64,000 nucleotides of DNA from an uncultured Lactococcus sp. Lineage in GTDB: Bacteria; Bacillota; Bacilli; Lactobacillales; Streptococcaceae. Position 1 is the stretch's first letter. Every line of letters begins with the position of its first letter. The stretch covers positions 372,001 through 436,000 of the forward strand of contig NZ_CAKPUG010000001.1 of assembly GCF_934191625.1 (NCBI RefSeq), in the 5' to 3' direction. Shown piece after piece: positions 34,941 through 46,100 of the stretch. A model generated the notes under the pieces. The model did not search any database, had not been told where the DNA came from, and saw nothing but the letters and a program-made list of their open reading frames with translations. Position numbers and translations under genes: made by a program.

Positions 34941-36659
34941 ATGAATAGTACAGAAATGACTGATAATCTCAGCATGGAAGAAAAGCTCCAACAAATGGAT
35001 GCGGAAACCAAGCGTAAAGAGGTTCGAGACAATAAAGCAGCACAGCAAGACACGATGATGCGCGGTACCTTATGGTTCACTCTAGCAGATATTTCGTCAC
35101 GACTCTTGGGTGCAATTTACATCATTCCGTGGTTTGCGTGGATGGGAGAACACAATAATGAAGCGAATGCTCTTTTCTCAATGGGGTATAATATTTATGC
35201 GCTATTTCTCTTGATCTCAACCGCAGGACTACCTGTAGCTATTGCGCGTGAGGTAGCTCATTACAATGCCATGGGGGATGAAAATCTAAGTAATCGATTA
35301 GTCCGTCACATCTTTATTTTTATGATAGGACTTGGTATTGTAGCAGCTGGTATAATGTATGTCGGCGCACCGGTATTAGCAGCTATGTCTGGTGGGGGAG
35401 AAAACCTCACAGAGGTAATGCGCTCACTTTCACTAGCCATTTTAATTTTCCCAGCTATGTCAGTCATTCGAGGGTATTTCCAAGGCCTTAATGACATGAA
35501 GCCAATAGCCTTGAGTCAAATTTATGAACAAGTTGTCCGTGTAATCTGGATGTTGGTATTCACGTTTATGATTATGAAGCTGGGCTTCTCAGGTGGCGAC
35601 TGGACACAAGCAGTTGTTCAATCTACAACAGCAGCCTTCATTGGTATGTTAGGCTCTTGCGCTGTTCTGCTTTGGTATTTGATCAAAAACAATATGCTCG
35701 GCAAGATTATTAATCCGGGTCCTAGTATTACAAAAATTAGTGCTTGGCGCCTCCTTTCACAAACCATCTACCAAGCTATTCCTTTTGTCGTTATTGGTTC
35801 TGCCATTCAAATTTTTAAAATTGTTGACCAAGCGACCTTTGTTACGGTCATGCGTTGGGTATCTGACTATAGTGATACACAGCTTTTAGTTTTCTTCTCA
35901 TACTTTTCTGCTAATACTGACAAGCTGACAATGATTCTTATTGGTGAGGCGATGACTTTAGGAGCTGTAGCCTTGCCCCTTATTGCCTCTAACTTTGTCA
36001 AGAAAAACTATAAAGAAACAGCGCATTTAATTTCTTACGATTTTCAACTGTTTGTGGCCTTTATGTTGCCTGCAGTCTTAGGGATGACAATATTAGCTGC
36101 CCCAATTTACACACTCTTCTATGGTTCAGTTAATAGTTTGCAGCTTGCGCTCTTTATTTGGGCTGTTCTTCAAAGTTTCTTACTGGCCTTGTACACCATG
36201 GTTGCCCCAATCTTGCAAGCTTTGCACTATTCTAAAGTGGCAATGCGTTATTTCATTATCACTTTAGTGATTAAATTAATTTTGCAAGTTCCATCCATTA
36301 TGATTTTCCACTCTTATGGTCCGCTGGTAGCAACAACTATTGCCTTCGGGTACGGAACATGGATAATCATTCGTAAGATTCATGAAGTTACGGGCTTCCG
36401 AGTGAAGAGCACATTGAAGGGAATTGTAGGTATCTCGATTATCACAGCTATTATGGCTGTGGTGACTCTCCTTCTTTACGGCTTAGTTTCGTTGATTTTG
36501 ATGCCTCTTTCTCCAGGCCATTTCAAAGCCATGCTTATCGTGGCAGTGGCTGGTGGTGGGGGGTGCTTCACCTACATTTATATTGCAGCCAAAGCAGGAT
36601 TGCTTGAAAAATTAATGGGGAGCCGAGGCACAAGACTTCGACAAAAACTTCATATTTAA
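34941..36659 (+). CDS. ytgP: Lipid II flippase-like membrane protein (YtgP/MurJ family)
   Basis: 572-residue MOP-superfamily protein with about 14 helices after a 40-residue charged cytoplasmic N-terminus. Segments such as STAGLPVAIAREVAHYN and IRGYFQGLNDMKP are typical of the YtgP branch, which flips lipid II across the membrane in streptococci and can replace MurJ. Annotated elsewhere as polysaccharide biosynthesis protein. Leaderless promoter; a terminator-like hairpin follows. murE, earlier in the same precursor pathway, lies 2.5 kb upstream. Confidence 0.85.
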   Translation: MNSTEMTDNLSMEEKLQQMDAETKRKEVRDNKAAQQDTMMRGTLWFTLADISSRLLGAIYIIPWFAWMGEHNNEANALFSMGYNIYALFLLISTAGLPVAIAREVAHYNAMGDENLSNRLVRHIFIFMIGLGIVAAGIMYVGAPVLAAMSGGGENLTEVMRSLSLAILIFPAMSVIRGYFQGLNDMKPIALSQIYEQVVRVIWMLVFTFMIMKLGFSGGDWTQAVVQSTTAAFIGMLGSCAVLLWYLIKNNMLGKIINPGPSITKISAWRLLSQTIYQAIPFVVIGSAIQIFKIVDQATFVTVMRWVSDYSDTQLLVFFSYFSANTDKLTMILIGEAMTLGAVALPLIASNFVKKNYKETAHLISYDFQLFVAFMLPAVLGMTILAAPIYTLFYGSVNSLQLALFIWAVLQSFLLALYTMVAPILQALHYSKVAMRYFIITLVIKLILQVPSIMIFHSYGPLVATTIAFGYGTWIIIRKIHEVTGFRVKSTLKGIVGISIITAIMAVVTLLLYGLVSLILMPLSPGHFKAMLIVAVAGGGGCFTYIYIAAKAGLLEKLMGSRGTRLRQKLHI

Positions 36660-36674
36660 AAATTTAAAAAGTCT

Positions 36675-36724
36675 AAAAAAGCATACTTCAGAATGCAGCG
36701 TTGTTCGGAAGTTTGCTTTTTCTT
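36675..36724 (+). terminator. Intrinsic terminator after ytgP
   Basis: AAAAAAGCATACTTC pairs with GAAGTTTGCTTTTT with small imperfections; inner GAA/TTC. Confidence 0.75.
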
Positions 36725-36762
36725 TTATGTTATAATATAAAAAACGTTTTCAGGAGGTTATA

Positions 36763-38646
36763 ATGACACGAATACAAGATGATTTATTTGCAACAGTAAA
36801 TGCCGACTGGCTTGAACAGGCACAGATACCAACTGACAAACCTCGTATCTCTGCTTTTGACGAACTGGTATTGGAAAATGAAAAAAACTTAACAGCTGAT
36901 TTGCAGCACATGTCTGTGGAACTTCCAGAGGAAAATCCAGAGCTGCTAGAAGCTATAAAATTTTACAAAAAGGCGGGAGATTGGGAAAGTCGTAACAAAA
37001 ACGATTTTTCTGCCGTAACTAGAGAAATGGGCAAGGTGAATAATCTTAATTCATTCGAGGATTTTCGTATACATTTACTTGACCTAATCTTACATTCCCA
37101 AGCTCCCCTGCCTTTCACTATCAGTGTTGATGCAGACATGAAGGATGCAGTGCATCATTCTCTGGGATTCACTGGACCTGGTCTTATTTTACCTGATACA
37201 ACTTACTATGAGGAAGCTCATCCTCGGAAAACTGAGCTTTTGAACTTTTGGCAGGAAAATACTAAAGAAATATTAGAACATTTTGGACAAGAAAATGCCC
37301 AAGAAATTGCTGCTAAAGCTGTAGCTTTTGATAGTCTGCTGGTGGAATCAGCAAATACAGCGGAAGAGTGGGCTAAATATGCGGATCTCTATAATCCAGT
37401 TCCTTTTAAGGAGTTTGTAGGACATTTTAAAAATATAGACTTTGACTCATTTATTAAAGGGTTGGTTAACACTGAGCCTGAAAAAATAGTTGTCTTTGAA
37501 AATCGTTTTTATGATTTATTTGACAATATCATTAACGAAGAAAATTGGCCATTGATTAAAGCATGGATGCTGGTGAAAATTGCACGTAAAGCAACTGGCT
37601 TACTTTCGGATGAATTACGACTTTTAGGCTCTGCATATGGTCGATTTTTATCTAATGTAGCAGACGCAAGAAGTCAAGAAAAGCATCAACTTGATGTAAC
37701 GGAGAGTTATTTCAGTCAAGTGATTGGCCTTTATTATGGCTTGAAATATTTTGGAGAAGAAGCCAAATCAGATGTTAAACATATGACTTCTGAGATGATA
37801 AAAGTTTATCAAGAACGCTTAGATAAAAATGAATGGCTCAGTCGTGCAACGATTGATAAGGCTATTGAAAAATTGAGTGCGATTACAGTTTTCATTGGCT
37901 ACCCTGATAAACTCCCAGAAATTTACAGTAGATTGAAGGTTGGAACTGGTAGTCTCTACGAAGATGCTTGTCATTTTGATGAATTGCTTACTGCCCGTCA
38001 TTATGAAAAATTTAGCGAAGATGTCGACAAGACTTTGTGGCATATGCCTGCTCATATGGTCAATGCTTACTATAGTCCTGACAGTAATACAATTGTTTTT
38101 CCGGCAGCGATCTTACAAGCACCTTTCTATAGTCTTGAGCAGTCTGCCAGTCAAAATTATGGCGGTATTGGTGCAGTAATTGCCCATGAGATTTCGCATG
38201 CTTTTGACAATAATGGAGCACAGTTTGACAAGTATGGCAACCTCAACAAATGGTGGACAGACGAAGATTATGAAGCTTTTGAGAAGAAACAAGAAGAAAT
38301 GATTGCAGCTTTTGATGGAGTGGCGACTGAAGCTGGCCCAGCAAATGGCAAGCTGATTGTTTCTGAAAATATTGCTGATCAAGGAGGGATAACAGCTGCG
38401 ATGGCTGCTGCCCAAAAAGAAGCTGATGTTAATCTCGCAGATTTCTTTAGCCAATGGGGTAAAATTTGGCGCATGAAAGCCAGCATGGAATTTCAACAAA
38501 TGCTACTTTCAATGGATGTTCATGCTCCGGCGAAATTGCGTGCCAATATTCCACCAACAAACTTAGAAGAGTTCTATCAAACTTTTGACGTGCAAGAAAG
38601 CGACGGTATGTACCGCGCACCTGACCAACGTGTAAAAATATGGTAA
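36763..38646 (+). CDS. pepO: M13-family neutral endopeptidase
   Basis: 627-residue zinc endopeptidase (neprilysin family) of the length of lactococcal PepO, acting on oligopeptides in the cytosol; no signal peptide is seen. Zinc site HEISH at about 476-480 and the third ligand in ENIADQGG at about 535 are intact. Strong AGGAGG before the ATG; TGTTATAAT promoter at 36728-36736. The 3' end overlaps the alkyltransferase-like gene by 7 nt. Confidence 0.95.
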   Translation: MTRIQDDLFATVNADWLEQAQIPTDKPRISAFDELVLENEKNLTADLQHMSVELPEENPELLEAIKFYKKAGDWESRNKNDFSAVTREMGKVNNLNSFEDFRIHLLDLILHSQAPLPFTISVDADMKDAVHHSLGFTGPGLILPDTTYYEEAHPRKTELLNFWQENTKEILEHFGQENAQEIAAKAVAFDSLLVESANTAEEWAKYADLYNPVPFKEFVGHFKNIDFDSFIKGLVNTEPEKIVVFENRFYDLFDNIINEENWPLIKAWMLVKIARKATGLLSDELRLLGSAYGRFLSNVADARSQEKHQLDVTESYFSQVIGLYYGLKYFGEEAKSDVKHMTSEMIKVYQERLDKNEWLSRATIDKAIEKLSAITVFIGYPDKLPEIYSRLKVGTGSLYEDACHFDELLTARHYEKFSEDVDKTLWHMPAHMVNAYYSPDSNTIVFPAAILQAPFYSLEQSASQNYGGIGAVIAHEISHAFDNNGAQFDKYGNLNKWWTDEDYEAFEKKQEEMIAAFDGVATEAGPANGKLIVSENIADQGGITAAMAAAQKEADVNLADFFSQWGKIWRMKASMEFQQMLLSMDVHAPAKLRANIPPTNLEEFYQTFDVQESDGMYRAPDQRVKIW

Positions 38647-38951
38647 AAGAACTTAAAGATCTTAAGCCAGAAACTCAACGAATACTGAAGGAAATCAAAG
38701 CAGTCCCCTTTGGTCAAGTGAGCTCTTACAGAGATATTGCATTGCGAGCCGGATTAATAAATGGCGCGCGGCAAGTTGCTAGAGTTCTCCACGGTTTATC
38801 AAAAACACATCACTTGCCATGGTGGCGCATCATCAGATCAGATGGCACAATAGGTTTGCATGGTGAAGGACGTATTGAACAAATTCGTTTGTTGAAATTA
38901 GAAGGTGTTGAAGTGACAGATAGAGGTAAAGTTAATCCCAAAGAAAAGTAA
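38640..38951 (+). CDS. MGMT-family alkyltransferase-like protein (ATL)
   Basis: 103-residue DNA-binding domain of O6-alkylguanine transferases. The recognition helix region GARQVARVLHG is present, but the catalytic PCHR cysteine is replaced (PWWRII), so it cannot accept alkyl groups. ATLs bind alkylated guanine and hand the lesion to nucleotide excision repair. Overlaps pepO by 7 nt, so expression is coupled to a peptidase with no obvious link. Confidence 0.85.
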   Translation: MVKELKDLKPETQRILKEIKAVPFGQVSSYRDIALRAGLINGARQVARVLHGLSKTHHLPWWRIIRSDGTIGLHGEGRIEQIRLLKLEGVEVTDRGKVNPKEK

Positions 38952-38970
38952 TTAAAAGGAATTTAGACCT

Positions 38971-38999
38971 TGTAAATACAGTCGATAAATGATATAATA
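38971..38999 (+). promoter_or_regulatory. rpoB operon promoter
   Basis: TTGTAA, 17-bp spacer, TATAAT (38994-38999); start expected near 39006, 229 nt before the rpoB start. Confidence 0.75.
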
Positions 39000-39006
39000 T
39001 AGGGTA

Positions 39007-39057
39007 ATGGTTTGTCGACAAATTCTGTGGGAAATATTGTCCCCATGGGTTTTGTAA
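39007..39057 (+). CDS. Candidate leader peptide of rpoB (16 aa)
   Basis: ATG lies 7 nt after the -10 hexamer, so it would be at the very 5' end of the message. It encodes MVCRQILWEILSPWVL and stops with TAA at 39055-39057, immediately before the terminator stem that begins at 39058. A ribosome at the stop would cover the stem's 5' arm. No experimental support. Confidence 0.35.
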   Translation: MVCRQILWEILSPWVL

Positions 39058-39089
39058 GCAACGAAACGTCAAGTTTTCGTTGCTTTTTT
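39058..39089 (+). terminator. Intrinsic terminator inside the rpoB leader (possible attenuator)
   Basis: GCAACGAAA (39058-39066) pairs with TTTCGTTGC (39075-39083), followed by TTTTTT. It lies between the promoter and rpoB, so readthrough is needed for rpoBC unless another promoter exists downstream. Confidence 0.85.
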
Positions 39090-39092
39090 GCC

Positions 39093-39168
39093 GTTTCTGA
39101 ACTATGAAAAATCGAAAAAGTAATGAAAAAGACAAACTACTGACTTTTCAGAATTTTTCATAAGAAAC
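39093..39168 (+). promoter_or_regulatory. Long-range stem in the rpoB leader
   Basis: GTTTCT...ATGAAAAAT (39093-39112) is complementary to ATTTTTCAT...AGAAAC (39153-39168); inside, AAGT and ACTT can extend it. A smaller hairpin CCAG-AAAAA-CTGG follows just before the Shine-Dalgarno. Confidence 0.5.
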
Positions 39169-39234
39169 TTAAAATCGACAAATCTTGTATAACACATCCA
39201 GAAAAACTGGAAAAATAGAATGAGGAGAATCAAC

Positions 39235-42200
39235 TTGGCAGGACATGACGTAAAATACGGTAAACACCGTACAAGACGCAGTTTTTCACGAATCAAAGAA
39301 GTAATTGGTTTGCCGAACTTGATCGAAGTTCAAACAGCAAGTTATCAAAACTTCCTTGACGAAGGTTTGGCTAACGTCTTCAAAGAAATGTTTCCAATTG
39401 ACAACTTTGCGGGCACAATGGAGCTTGAATTTGTTGGATATGAAATGAAAGCCCCTAAATACACTGTGGATGAAGCCCGTGCTCACGATGCAAACTATTC
39501 TGCACCAATTCATGTGACTTTCCGCCTTGTAAATAAAGAAACAGGCGAATTGAAAACACAAGAAGTTTTCTTCGGTGATTTCCCACTTATGACTGAAATG
39601 GGTACATTCATCAACAACGGTTCTGAACGTTTGATCGTCAGCCAGTTGGTACGTAGCCCAGGTTCATACTTCCACCTTAAAACAGATAAAAATGGGTTGG
39701 AATCTTATGGTCATACAACTATTCCTAACCGTGGTGCGTGGTTTGAATTAGATACAGACGCTAAGGGTGTTGGTTATGTACGTATTGACCGTACACGTAA
39801 GTTAACATTTACCACAATGTTGCGTGCACTTGGTTTTGGTAGTGACGATGAAATCCTTGAACTTATGGGACCAAGTGAACTCCTCAATACAACATTAGGT
39901 AAAGATGTTCACAAAAACCCTTCAGACACTCGTGTTGAAGAAGCTCTTAAAGATATCTATGACCGCCTTCGTCCGGGAGAACCTAAAACAGCGGACAGCT
40001 CACGTGGACTTTTGATTGCACGTTTCTTCGACCCACGTCGTTACGACTTTGCACCTGTTGGTCGTTATAAATTCAACAAAAAACTTGCCCTTAAAAACCG
40101 CATCCTCGGTTTGACTTTGGCTGAGCCTATCGTTGACCCTGAAACGGGCGAAATTCTCGTTGAATCTGATACTCTCGTAACACGTGATGTTTTAGATTCT
40201 ATCGAAAACCTTTTGGACAATGGTCTTAATACAACAGTTTATCAACCATCTGAAGATGCTGTTATTCCAGAACCAATTGAACTTCAAACATTGAAAGTTT
40301 ACTCTCCAAAAGATCCAGAACGTGTAGTGACATTGATTTCTAACGGTCAAATTCCTGCAGAAAATCGTGTGTTGATGCCTGCAGATGTGATTGCTAACAT
40401 CAACTACTGGTTAGGTCTTTCTGAAGGTATTGGTAAAGTTGACGATATCGACCACTTAGGTAACCGTCGTATCCGTTCAGTGGGTGAATTGCTTCAAAAC
40501 CAAGTACGTATCGGACTTTCACGTATGGAACGTGTGATCCGTGAGCGTATGTCATCTTCTGAAAATGAAAATATGACACCACAAGGATTGATCAACATTC
40601 GTCCTGTAACAGCTGCAATCAAAGAATTCTTTGGTTCATCACAGTTGTCACAATTTATGGACCAACACAATCCTTTGTCAGAGCTTTCACACAAACGCCG
40701 TTTCTCTGCCTTAGGTCCTGGTGGTATCTCACGTGACCGTGCTTCATATGAAGTACGTGACGTTCACTACACTCACTATGGCCGTATGTGTCCAATCGAG
40801 ACTCCTGAGGGACCAAATATCGGGTTGATCAACAACTTGTCATCATATGCCAAAATCAATGAATATGGTTTTATTATGTCACCATACCGTCGTATTGATC
40901 GTGCAACGGGTACAGTTACGGATGAAGTCGAGTATTTGACAGCTGACGAAGAGGACAACTACACAGTTGCCCAAGCTAACTCACCATTGACGGATGATAA
41001 TAAATTTGTCAACGAAACAGTAATGGCACGTCACGTTGGTAACAATATTGAGGTTGATGCTTCAACTGCAGACTACATGGACGTTTCTCCTAAACAGGTT
41101 ATTGCGGTAGCAGCAGCTTGTATTCCTTTCTTGGAAAATGACGACTCCAACCGTGCGCTTATGGGTGCCAACATGCAACGTCAAGCCGTTCCATTGATTG
41201 ATCCGCATGCACCTTGGATTGGTACAGGTATGGAACATCAAACAGCACGTGACTCAGGTGCTGCTGTGATTGCTAAACATGATGGTACTGTTGAATATGT
41301 AGATGCTGACGAAATACGTGTCCGTCGTACATCAGGTGAGCTTGATATTTATAACATCATGAAATACCGTCGTTCTAACTCAGGGACTTCATATAACCAA
41401 CGTCCACTTGCTGAACTTGGCGATAAAGTAGAAGCTGGTGATATCATCGGTGATGGCCCATCAATGGAAAAAGGAGAAATGGCACTCGGCCAAAACCCAC
41501 TTGTGGCTTACATGACTTGGGAAGGTTATAACTTCGAGGATGCTATTATCATGTCTGAACGTTTGATTAAAGATGACGTTTATACATCTATTGCTATTGA
41601 AGAGTATGAATCAGAAACACGCGATACAAAGCTTGGCCCTGAAGAAATTACACGCGAAATTCCAAATATTGGTGATGAAGCCCTTAAAAACTTAGACGAA
41701 GACGGTATTATCCGCATTGGTGCTGAGGTTGAAGATGGGGACTTGCTCGTTGGTAAAGTAACACCAAAAGGTGAAACTGATCCAACACCTGAAGAACGTC
41801 TTCTTCGTGCTATCTTCGGTGAAAAAGCACGTGAAGTTCGTGATACATCACTCCGTGTACCACATGGTGGTGGCGGTATCGTGCATGATGTTCGTGTCTT
41901 CACACGTGAAAATGGTGATGAATTGCCATCAGGTGTGAATAAATTGGTACGTGTCTTCATTTCACAAAAACGTAAAATCCACGTTGGGGATAAAATGGCC
42001 GGACGTCACGGTAACAAAGGTGTCGTTTCAAATATCGTTCCTGTAGAGGATATGCCTTACTTACCAGACGGTACACCAATCGATATTATGTTGAATCCAC
42101 TTGGTGTCCCATCTCGTATGAATATCGGACAAGTTATGGAACTCCACTTAGGTATGGCTGCACGTACATTAGGTATTCATATTGCTTCACCAGTCTTCGA

Positions 42201-42825
42201 TGGTGCAAGTGATGAAGATATCTGGAACACTGTTAAAGAAGCTGGGATGGCTGACGATGCCAAAACAGTACTTTATGACGGACGTACAGGTGAAGCTTTT
42301 GATAACCGTATTTCTGTTGGTGTTATGTACATGATTAAACTTCACCACATGGTTGATGATAAACTTCACGCACGTAGCGTTGGTCCTTACTCACTTGTTA
42401 CACAACAGCCACTCGGTGGTAAAGCACAGTTTGGTGGACAACGTTTCGGGGAAATGGAAGTTTGGGCTCTTGAAGCTTATGGTGCGGCAAATGTCCTCCA
42501 AGAGATCTTGACTTATAAGTCAGATGATGTTATTGGACGTACACGTGCCTATGAAGCGATTGTTAAGGGCGAACGTATTCCTAAACCAGGTCTTCCTGAA
42601 TCCTTCCGTGTCCTTGTAAAAGAATTGCAAGCACTTGGTATGGATCTTAAAGTCCTTGATGGTGAGAAAAATGTCCTTGATCTTCGTGAACTGGATGATG
42701 AAATCGAAGTTCGTCAAGAAAATATTGACATTACACCAGAAATGCTTGAAGCTCAGGAGCAAATTGTTACTGAGGCAGTAGAAACTGAACAAGCATTGAT
42801 TAGCGAAGCAAAAGAAGAAAAATAA
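39235..42825 (+). CDS. rpoB: DNA-directed RNA polymerase subunit beta
   Basis: 1196-residue beta subunit. The start is TTG at 39235 ([17 protein letters not shown]), 7 nt after GAGGAG; the upstream ATG at 39220 overlaps that ribosome site and is rejected. The rifampicin region ([20 protein letters not shown], then [10 protein letters not shown]) is wild-type in form with no typical resistance change evident. The active-site segment [13 protein letters not shown] is present. A long structured leader precedes it, and a 297-nt structured spacer separates it from rpoC. Confidence 0.98.
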   Translation: MAGHDVKYGKHRTRRSFSRIKEVIGLPNLIEVQTASYQNFLDEGLANVFKEMFPIDNFAGTMELEFVGYEMKAPKYTVDEARAHDANYSAPIHVTFRLVNKETGELKTQEVFFGDFPLMTEMGTFINNGSERLIVSQLVRSPGSYFHLKTDKNGLESYGHTTIPNRGAWFELDTDAKGVGYVRIDRTRKLTFTTMLRALGFGSDDEILELMGPSELLNTTLGKDVHKNPSDTRVEEALKDIYDRLRPGEPKTADSSRGLLIARFFDPRRYDFAPVGRYKFNKKLALKNRILGLTLAEPIVDPETGEILVESDTLVTRDVLDSIENLLDNGLNTTVYQPSEDAVIPEPIELQTLKVYSPKDPERVVTLISNGQIPAENRVLMPADVIANINYWLGLSEGIGKVDDIDHLGNRRIRSVGELLQNQVRIGLSRMERVIRERMSSSENENMTPQGLINIRPVTAAIKEFFGSSQLSQFMDQHNPLSELSHKRRFSALGPGGISRDRASYEVRDVHYTHYGRMCPIETPEGPNIGLINNLSSYAKINEYGFIMSPYRRIDRATGTVTDEVEYLTADEEDNYTVAQANSPLTDDNKFVNETVMARHVGNNIEVDASTADYMDVSPKQVIAVAAACIPFLENDDSNRALMGANMQRQAVPLIDPHAPWIGTGMEHQTARDSGAAVIAKHDGTVEYVDADEIRVRRTSGELDIYNIMKYRRSNSGTSYNQRPLAELGDKVEAGDIIGDGPSMEKGEMALGQNPLVAYMTWEGYNFEDAIIMSERLIKDDVYTSIAIEEYESETRDTKLGPEEITREIPNIGDEALKNLDEDGIIRIGAEVEDGDLLVGKVTPKGETDPTPEERLLRAIFGEKAREVRDTSLRVPHGGGGIVHDVRVFTRENGDELPSGVNKLVRVFISQKRKIHVGDKMAGRHGNKGVVSNIVPVEDMPYLPDGTPIDIMLNPLGVPSRMNIGQVMELHLGMAARTLGIHIASPVFDGASDEDIWNTVKEAGMADDAKTVLYDGRTGEAFDNRISVGVMYMIKLHHMVDDKLHARSVGPYSLVTQQPLGGKAQFGGQRFGEMEVWALEAYGAANVLQEILTYKSDDVIGRTRAYEAIVKGERIPKPGLPESFRVLVKELQALGMDLKVLDGEKNVLDLRELDDEIEVRQENIDITPEMLEAQEQIVTEAVETEQALISEAKEEK

Positions 42826-43122
42826 TTGTTCTTTTCTGTGAACAAGAAATTTGTAAAGGCGGGCATACCTCGTCGTAATAAATTTAGTATAAAAGCCTTT
42901 TAAGGTAAACCGCTGTGCAAGTGCGCTAGGCGGTAATGTAGAACCTATTTATTTAAATAGGTTCTACATTACCGCCTGCCGTACGAGTTTTTGTCCGCTG
43001 ATAGAAGAATTTCGGACAAAGCTGTGTATTTAAAATGCAGATAGTGGTCTTCACAGGAATGTTTTTCCAGCAGAAAAACATTCAACAGAAAAGAAATAAA
43101 TACAAAGAAAGTGGAGAAAACA
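42826..43122 (+). promoter_or_regulatory. Highly structured rpoB-rpoC spacer
   Basis: No ORF. Hairpins in order: TTGTTC/GAACAA (42826-42845); AAAGGC/GCCTTT (42855-42900); ACCGC (42909) that can pair with GCGGT (42930); the 24-bp palindrome (42928-42977); TTTGTCCG/CGGACAAA (42990-43020); GAATGTTTTTC/GAAAAACATTC (43057-43083). The ACCGC pairing competes with the palindrome arm, so alternative folds exist. Confidence 0.7.
42928..42977. repeat. 24-bp perfect inverted repeat between rpoB and rpoC
   Basis: Left arm 42928-42951 begins AGGCGGTAATGTAGAACC; right arm 42954-42977 is its exact complement; only TT separates them. No T tract follows directly, so it is not a standard terminator. It could be an RNase III site, or a small inserted repeat. 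Confidence 0.9.
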
Positions 43123-46100
43123 TTGGTCGATGTAAATAAATTTGAGAGTATGCGAATTGGTATCGCATCTCCCCAAAAAATTCGTTACTGGTCATTTGGT
43201 GAAGTCAAAAAACCAGAAACCATCAACTATCGTACGCAAAAACCTGAACGCGAAGGACTCTTCGATGAGCGTATCTTTGGTCCACAAAAGGACTGGGAAT
43301 GTGCTTGTGGTAAGCTTAAAGGCGTTTTCTACAAAAACCAAGTCTGCGAACTCTGTGGTGTTCAAGTAACGACAGCGAAAGCTCGTCGTGAACGTATGGG
43401 CCACATCGAGTTGGCAGCACCAACTTCACACATCTGGTATTTCAAAGGGATTCCATCACGTATGGGGCTTGCTCTTGATATGAGCCCACGTGCTCTTGAA
43501 GAAGTTATTTACTTCGCAAGTTATGTCGTTATTGATCCTAAGGAAACAGATCTTGAAAAGAAACAACTTTTGACAGAACGTGAATATCGTGAACAACTTT
43601 TGAAAAATGGTTTTGGTTCATTTGTTGCAAAAATGGGAGCAGAAGCTATCCAAGATTTGCTTAACGATGTGGATATTGATGCAGAAGTTGCTGAACTTAA
43701 AGAAGAACTAAAAAATGTTAGCGGACAACGTCGTGTGAAAATCATCCGTCGTTTAGATGTATTGACAGCCTTCAAAAAATCTGGCAATAAATTAGCATGG
43801 ATGGTGCTTAATGTATTACCGGTTATTCCACCAGATCTTCGTCCAATGGTTCAATTAGATGGTGGACGTTTTGCCACATCTGACTTGAATGACCTTTATC
43901 GTCGTGTTATCAACCGTAATAATCGTTTGAAACGTTTGATGGAGCTTAATGCCCCAAATATTATCGTCCAAAATGAAAAACGTATGTTGCAAGAGGCTGT
44001 TGATACATTGATTGACAATGGTCGTCGTGGACGTCCAATCACAGGTGCCGGAAACCGCCCACTTAAATCCCTCAGCCACATGCTGAAAGGTAAACAAGGA
44101 CGTTTCCGCCAAAACTTGTTGGGTAAACGTGTAGACTACTCAGGTCGTTCAGTTATTGCGGTTGGTCCAACACTTAAAATGTACCAATGTGGTGTCCCAC
44201 GTGAAATGGCTATTGAACTCTTCAAACCATTCGTAATGTCCGAATTAGTAAAACGTGAAATGGCTGCTAATATCCGTGCGGCTAAACGTAAAGTTGAGCG
44301 CCAAGATGCTGAAGTTTGGGATGTCCTTGAAGAAGTTGTTAAGGAACACCCTGTTCTTCTTAACCGCGCACCTACACTTCACCGCTTAGGTATTCAAGCT
44401 TTTGAGCCTGTACTTATTGACGGTCGTGCAATGCGTTTGCACCCATTAGCTTGTGAAGCTTATAATGCCGACTTTGACGGTGACCAAATGGCGATCCACG
44501 TTCCATTGTCAGAAGAAGCGCAAGCCGAAGCACGTTTGCTTATGCTTGCTGCTGAACACATCCTTAACCCTAAAGATGGTAAACCAGTCGTTACACCTTC
44601 TCAAGATATGGTCTTGGGTAACTACTACTTGACAATGGAAGCTAAAGGACGTGAAGGAGAAGGTATGATCTTCTCTAATCCTGAAGAAGTTGAAATTGCA
44701 ATGCGTAATGGATATGTTCACTTGCATACACGTATTGGTATTGCAACACAATCAATGAATAAACCTTGGACAGAATTCCAAAAGGGTAAAATCTTGATTA
44801 CAACTGTCGGTAAAGTAATGTTCAACTCAATCATGCCTGAAGGAAATGAAATTTATCCAGAAGGTATGCCTTACTTGAATGAAAATACCGATGAGAATAT
44901 CACAACTCAAACGGATGACCGTTTCTTCATGGAACCTGGTGAAGATATCCATAAACGTTTAGCTGAAATTGATACAGTCTTGCCATTCAAGAAAAAACAC
45001 TTGGGTAATATTATCGCTGAAGTCTTCAAACGTTACCGTACAACAACAACTTCTGAGTTCCTTGACTTGCTCAAGAACTTAGGTTACCACCAATCAACAT
45101 TGGCTGGTTTAACAGTTGGTATCGCGGATATTCCTGTGGTTCCTGAAAAAGCAGAAATCATTGGTGCTGCACACAAACGTGTAGAACAAATCACTAAACA
45201 ATTCCGTCGTGGTTTGATTACTGATGATGAGCGCTACAATGCGGTTACTGATGTTTGGCGTGGTGCAAAAGATACACTTGAAAAACGCTTGATTGAAGAA
45301 CAAGATTTGACTAACCCAATCGTTATGATGATGGACTCTGGTGCCCGTGGTAACATTTCCAACTTCTCACAATTGGCCGGTATGCGTGGTTTGATGGCTG
45401 CTCCTAATGGACGCATCATGGAATTGCCTATCATTTCTAACTTCCGTGAAGGTCTTTCTGTCTTGGAAATGTTCTTCTCAACTCACGGTGCGCGTAAAGG
45501 TATGACCGATACGGCCCTTAAGACTGCCGATTCTGGTTATCTTACACGTCGTTTGGTTGACGTCGCTCAAGACGTTATCATCCGTGAAGTGGATTGTGGT
45601 ACAGACCGTGGACTCTTGATCTCTGATATTGCCACTGGTAAAGAAATGGTAGAACCGTTGGTTGAACGTCTTGAAGGACGTTATACACGCAAAACAGTTG
45701 TACATCCAGAAACTGGTGAAGTAATTATTGGTGATGATCAATTGATTACAGAAGATATCGCGAAGCAAATCGTTGCTGCAGGTATCAAAGAAGTTACAAT
45801 TCGTTCAGTATTTACATGTAAAACACCACATGGTGTATGTAAACACTGTTACGGTAAAAACTTGGCAACAGGTGAAGCTGTTGAAGTTGGTGAAGCTGTT
45901 GGTACAATCGCCGCTCAATCAATCGGTGAACCTGGTACACAGTTGACAATGCGTACATTCCACACGGGTGGTGTTGCGTCAAGTTCAGATATCACTCAAG
46001 GTTTGCCGCGTGTACAAGAAATCTTTGAAGCACGTAATCCTAAAGGGGAAGCAATCATTACCGAAGTTACTGGTACGGTTGAATCTATTGTGGAAGATGC

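Noticed and set aside
44509-44751. Several 60-130 codon minus-strand ORFs inside rpoB, rpoC, pyc and pepO
   Set aside because: They are shadows of highly biased coding sequence, with no ribosome sites and no recognisable domains.
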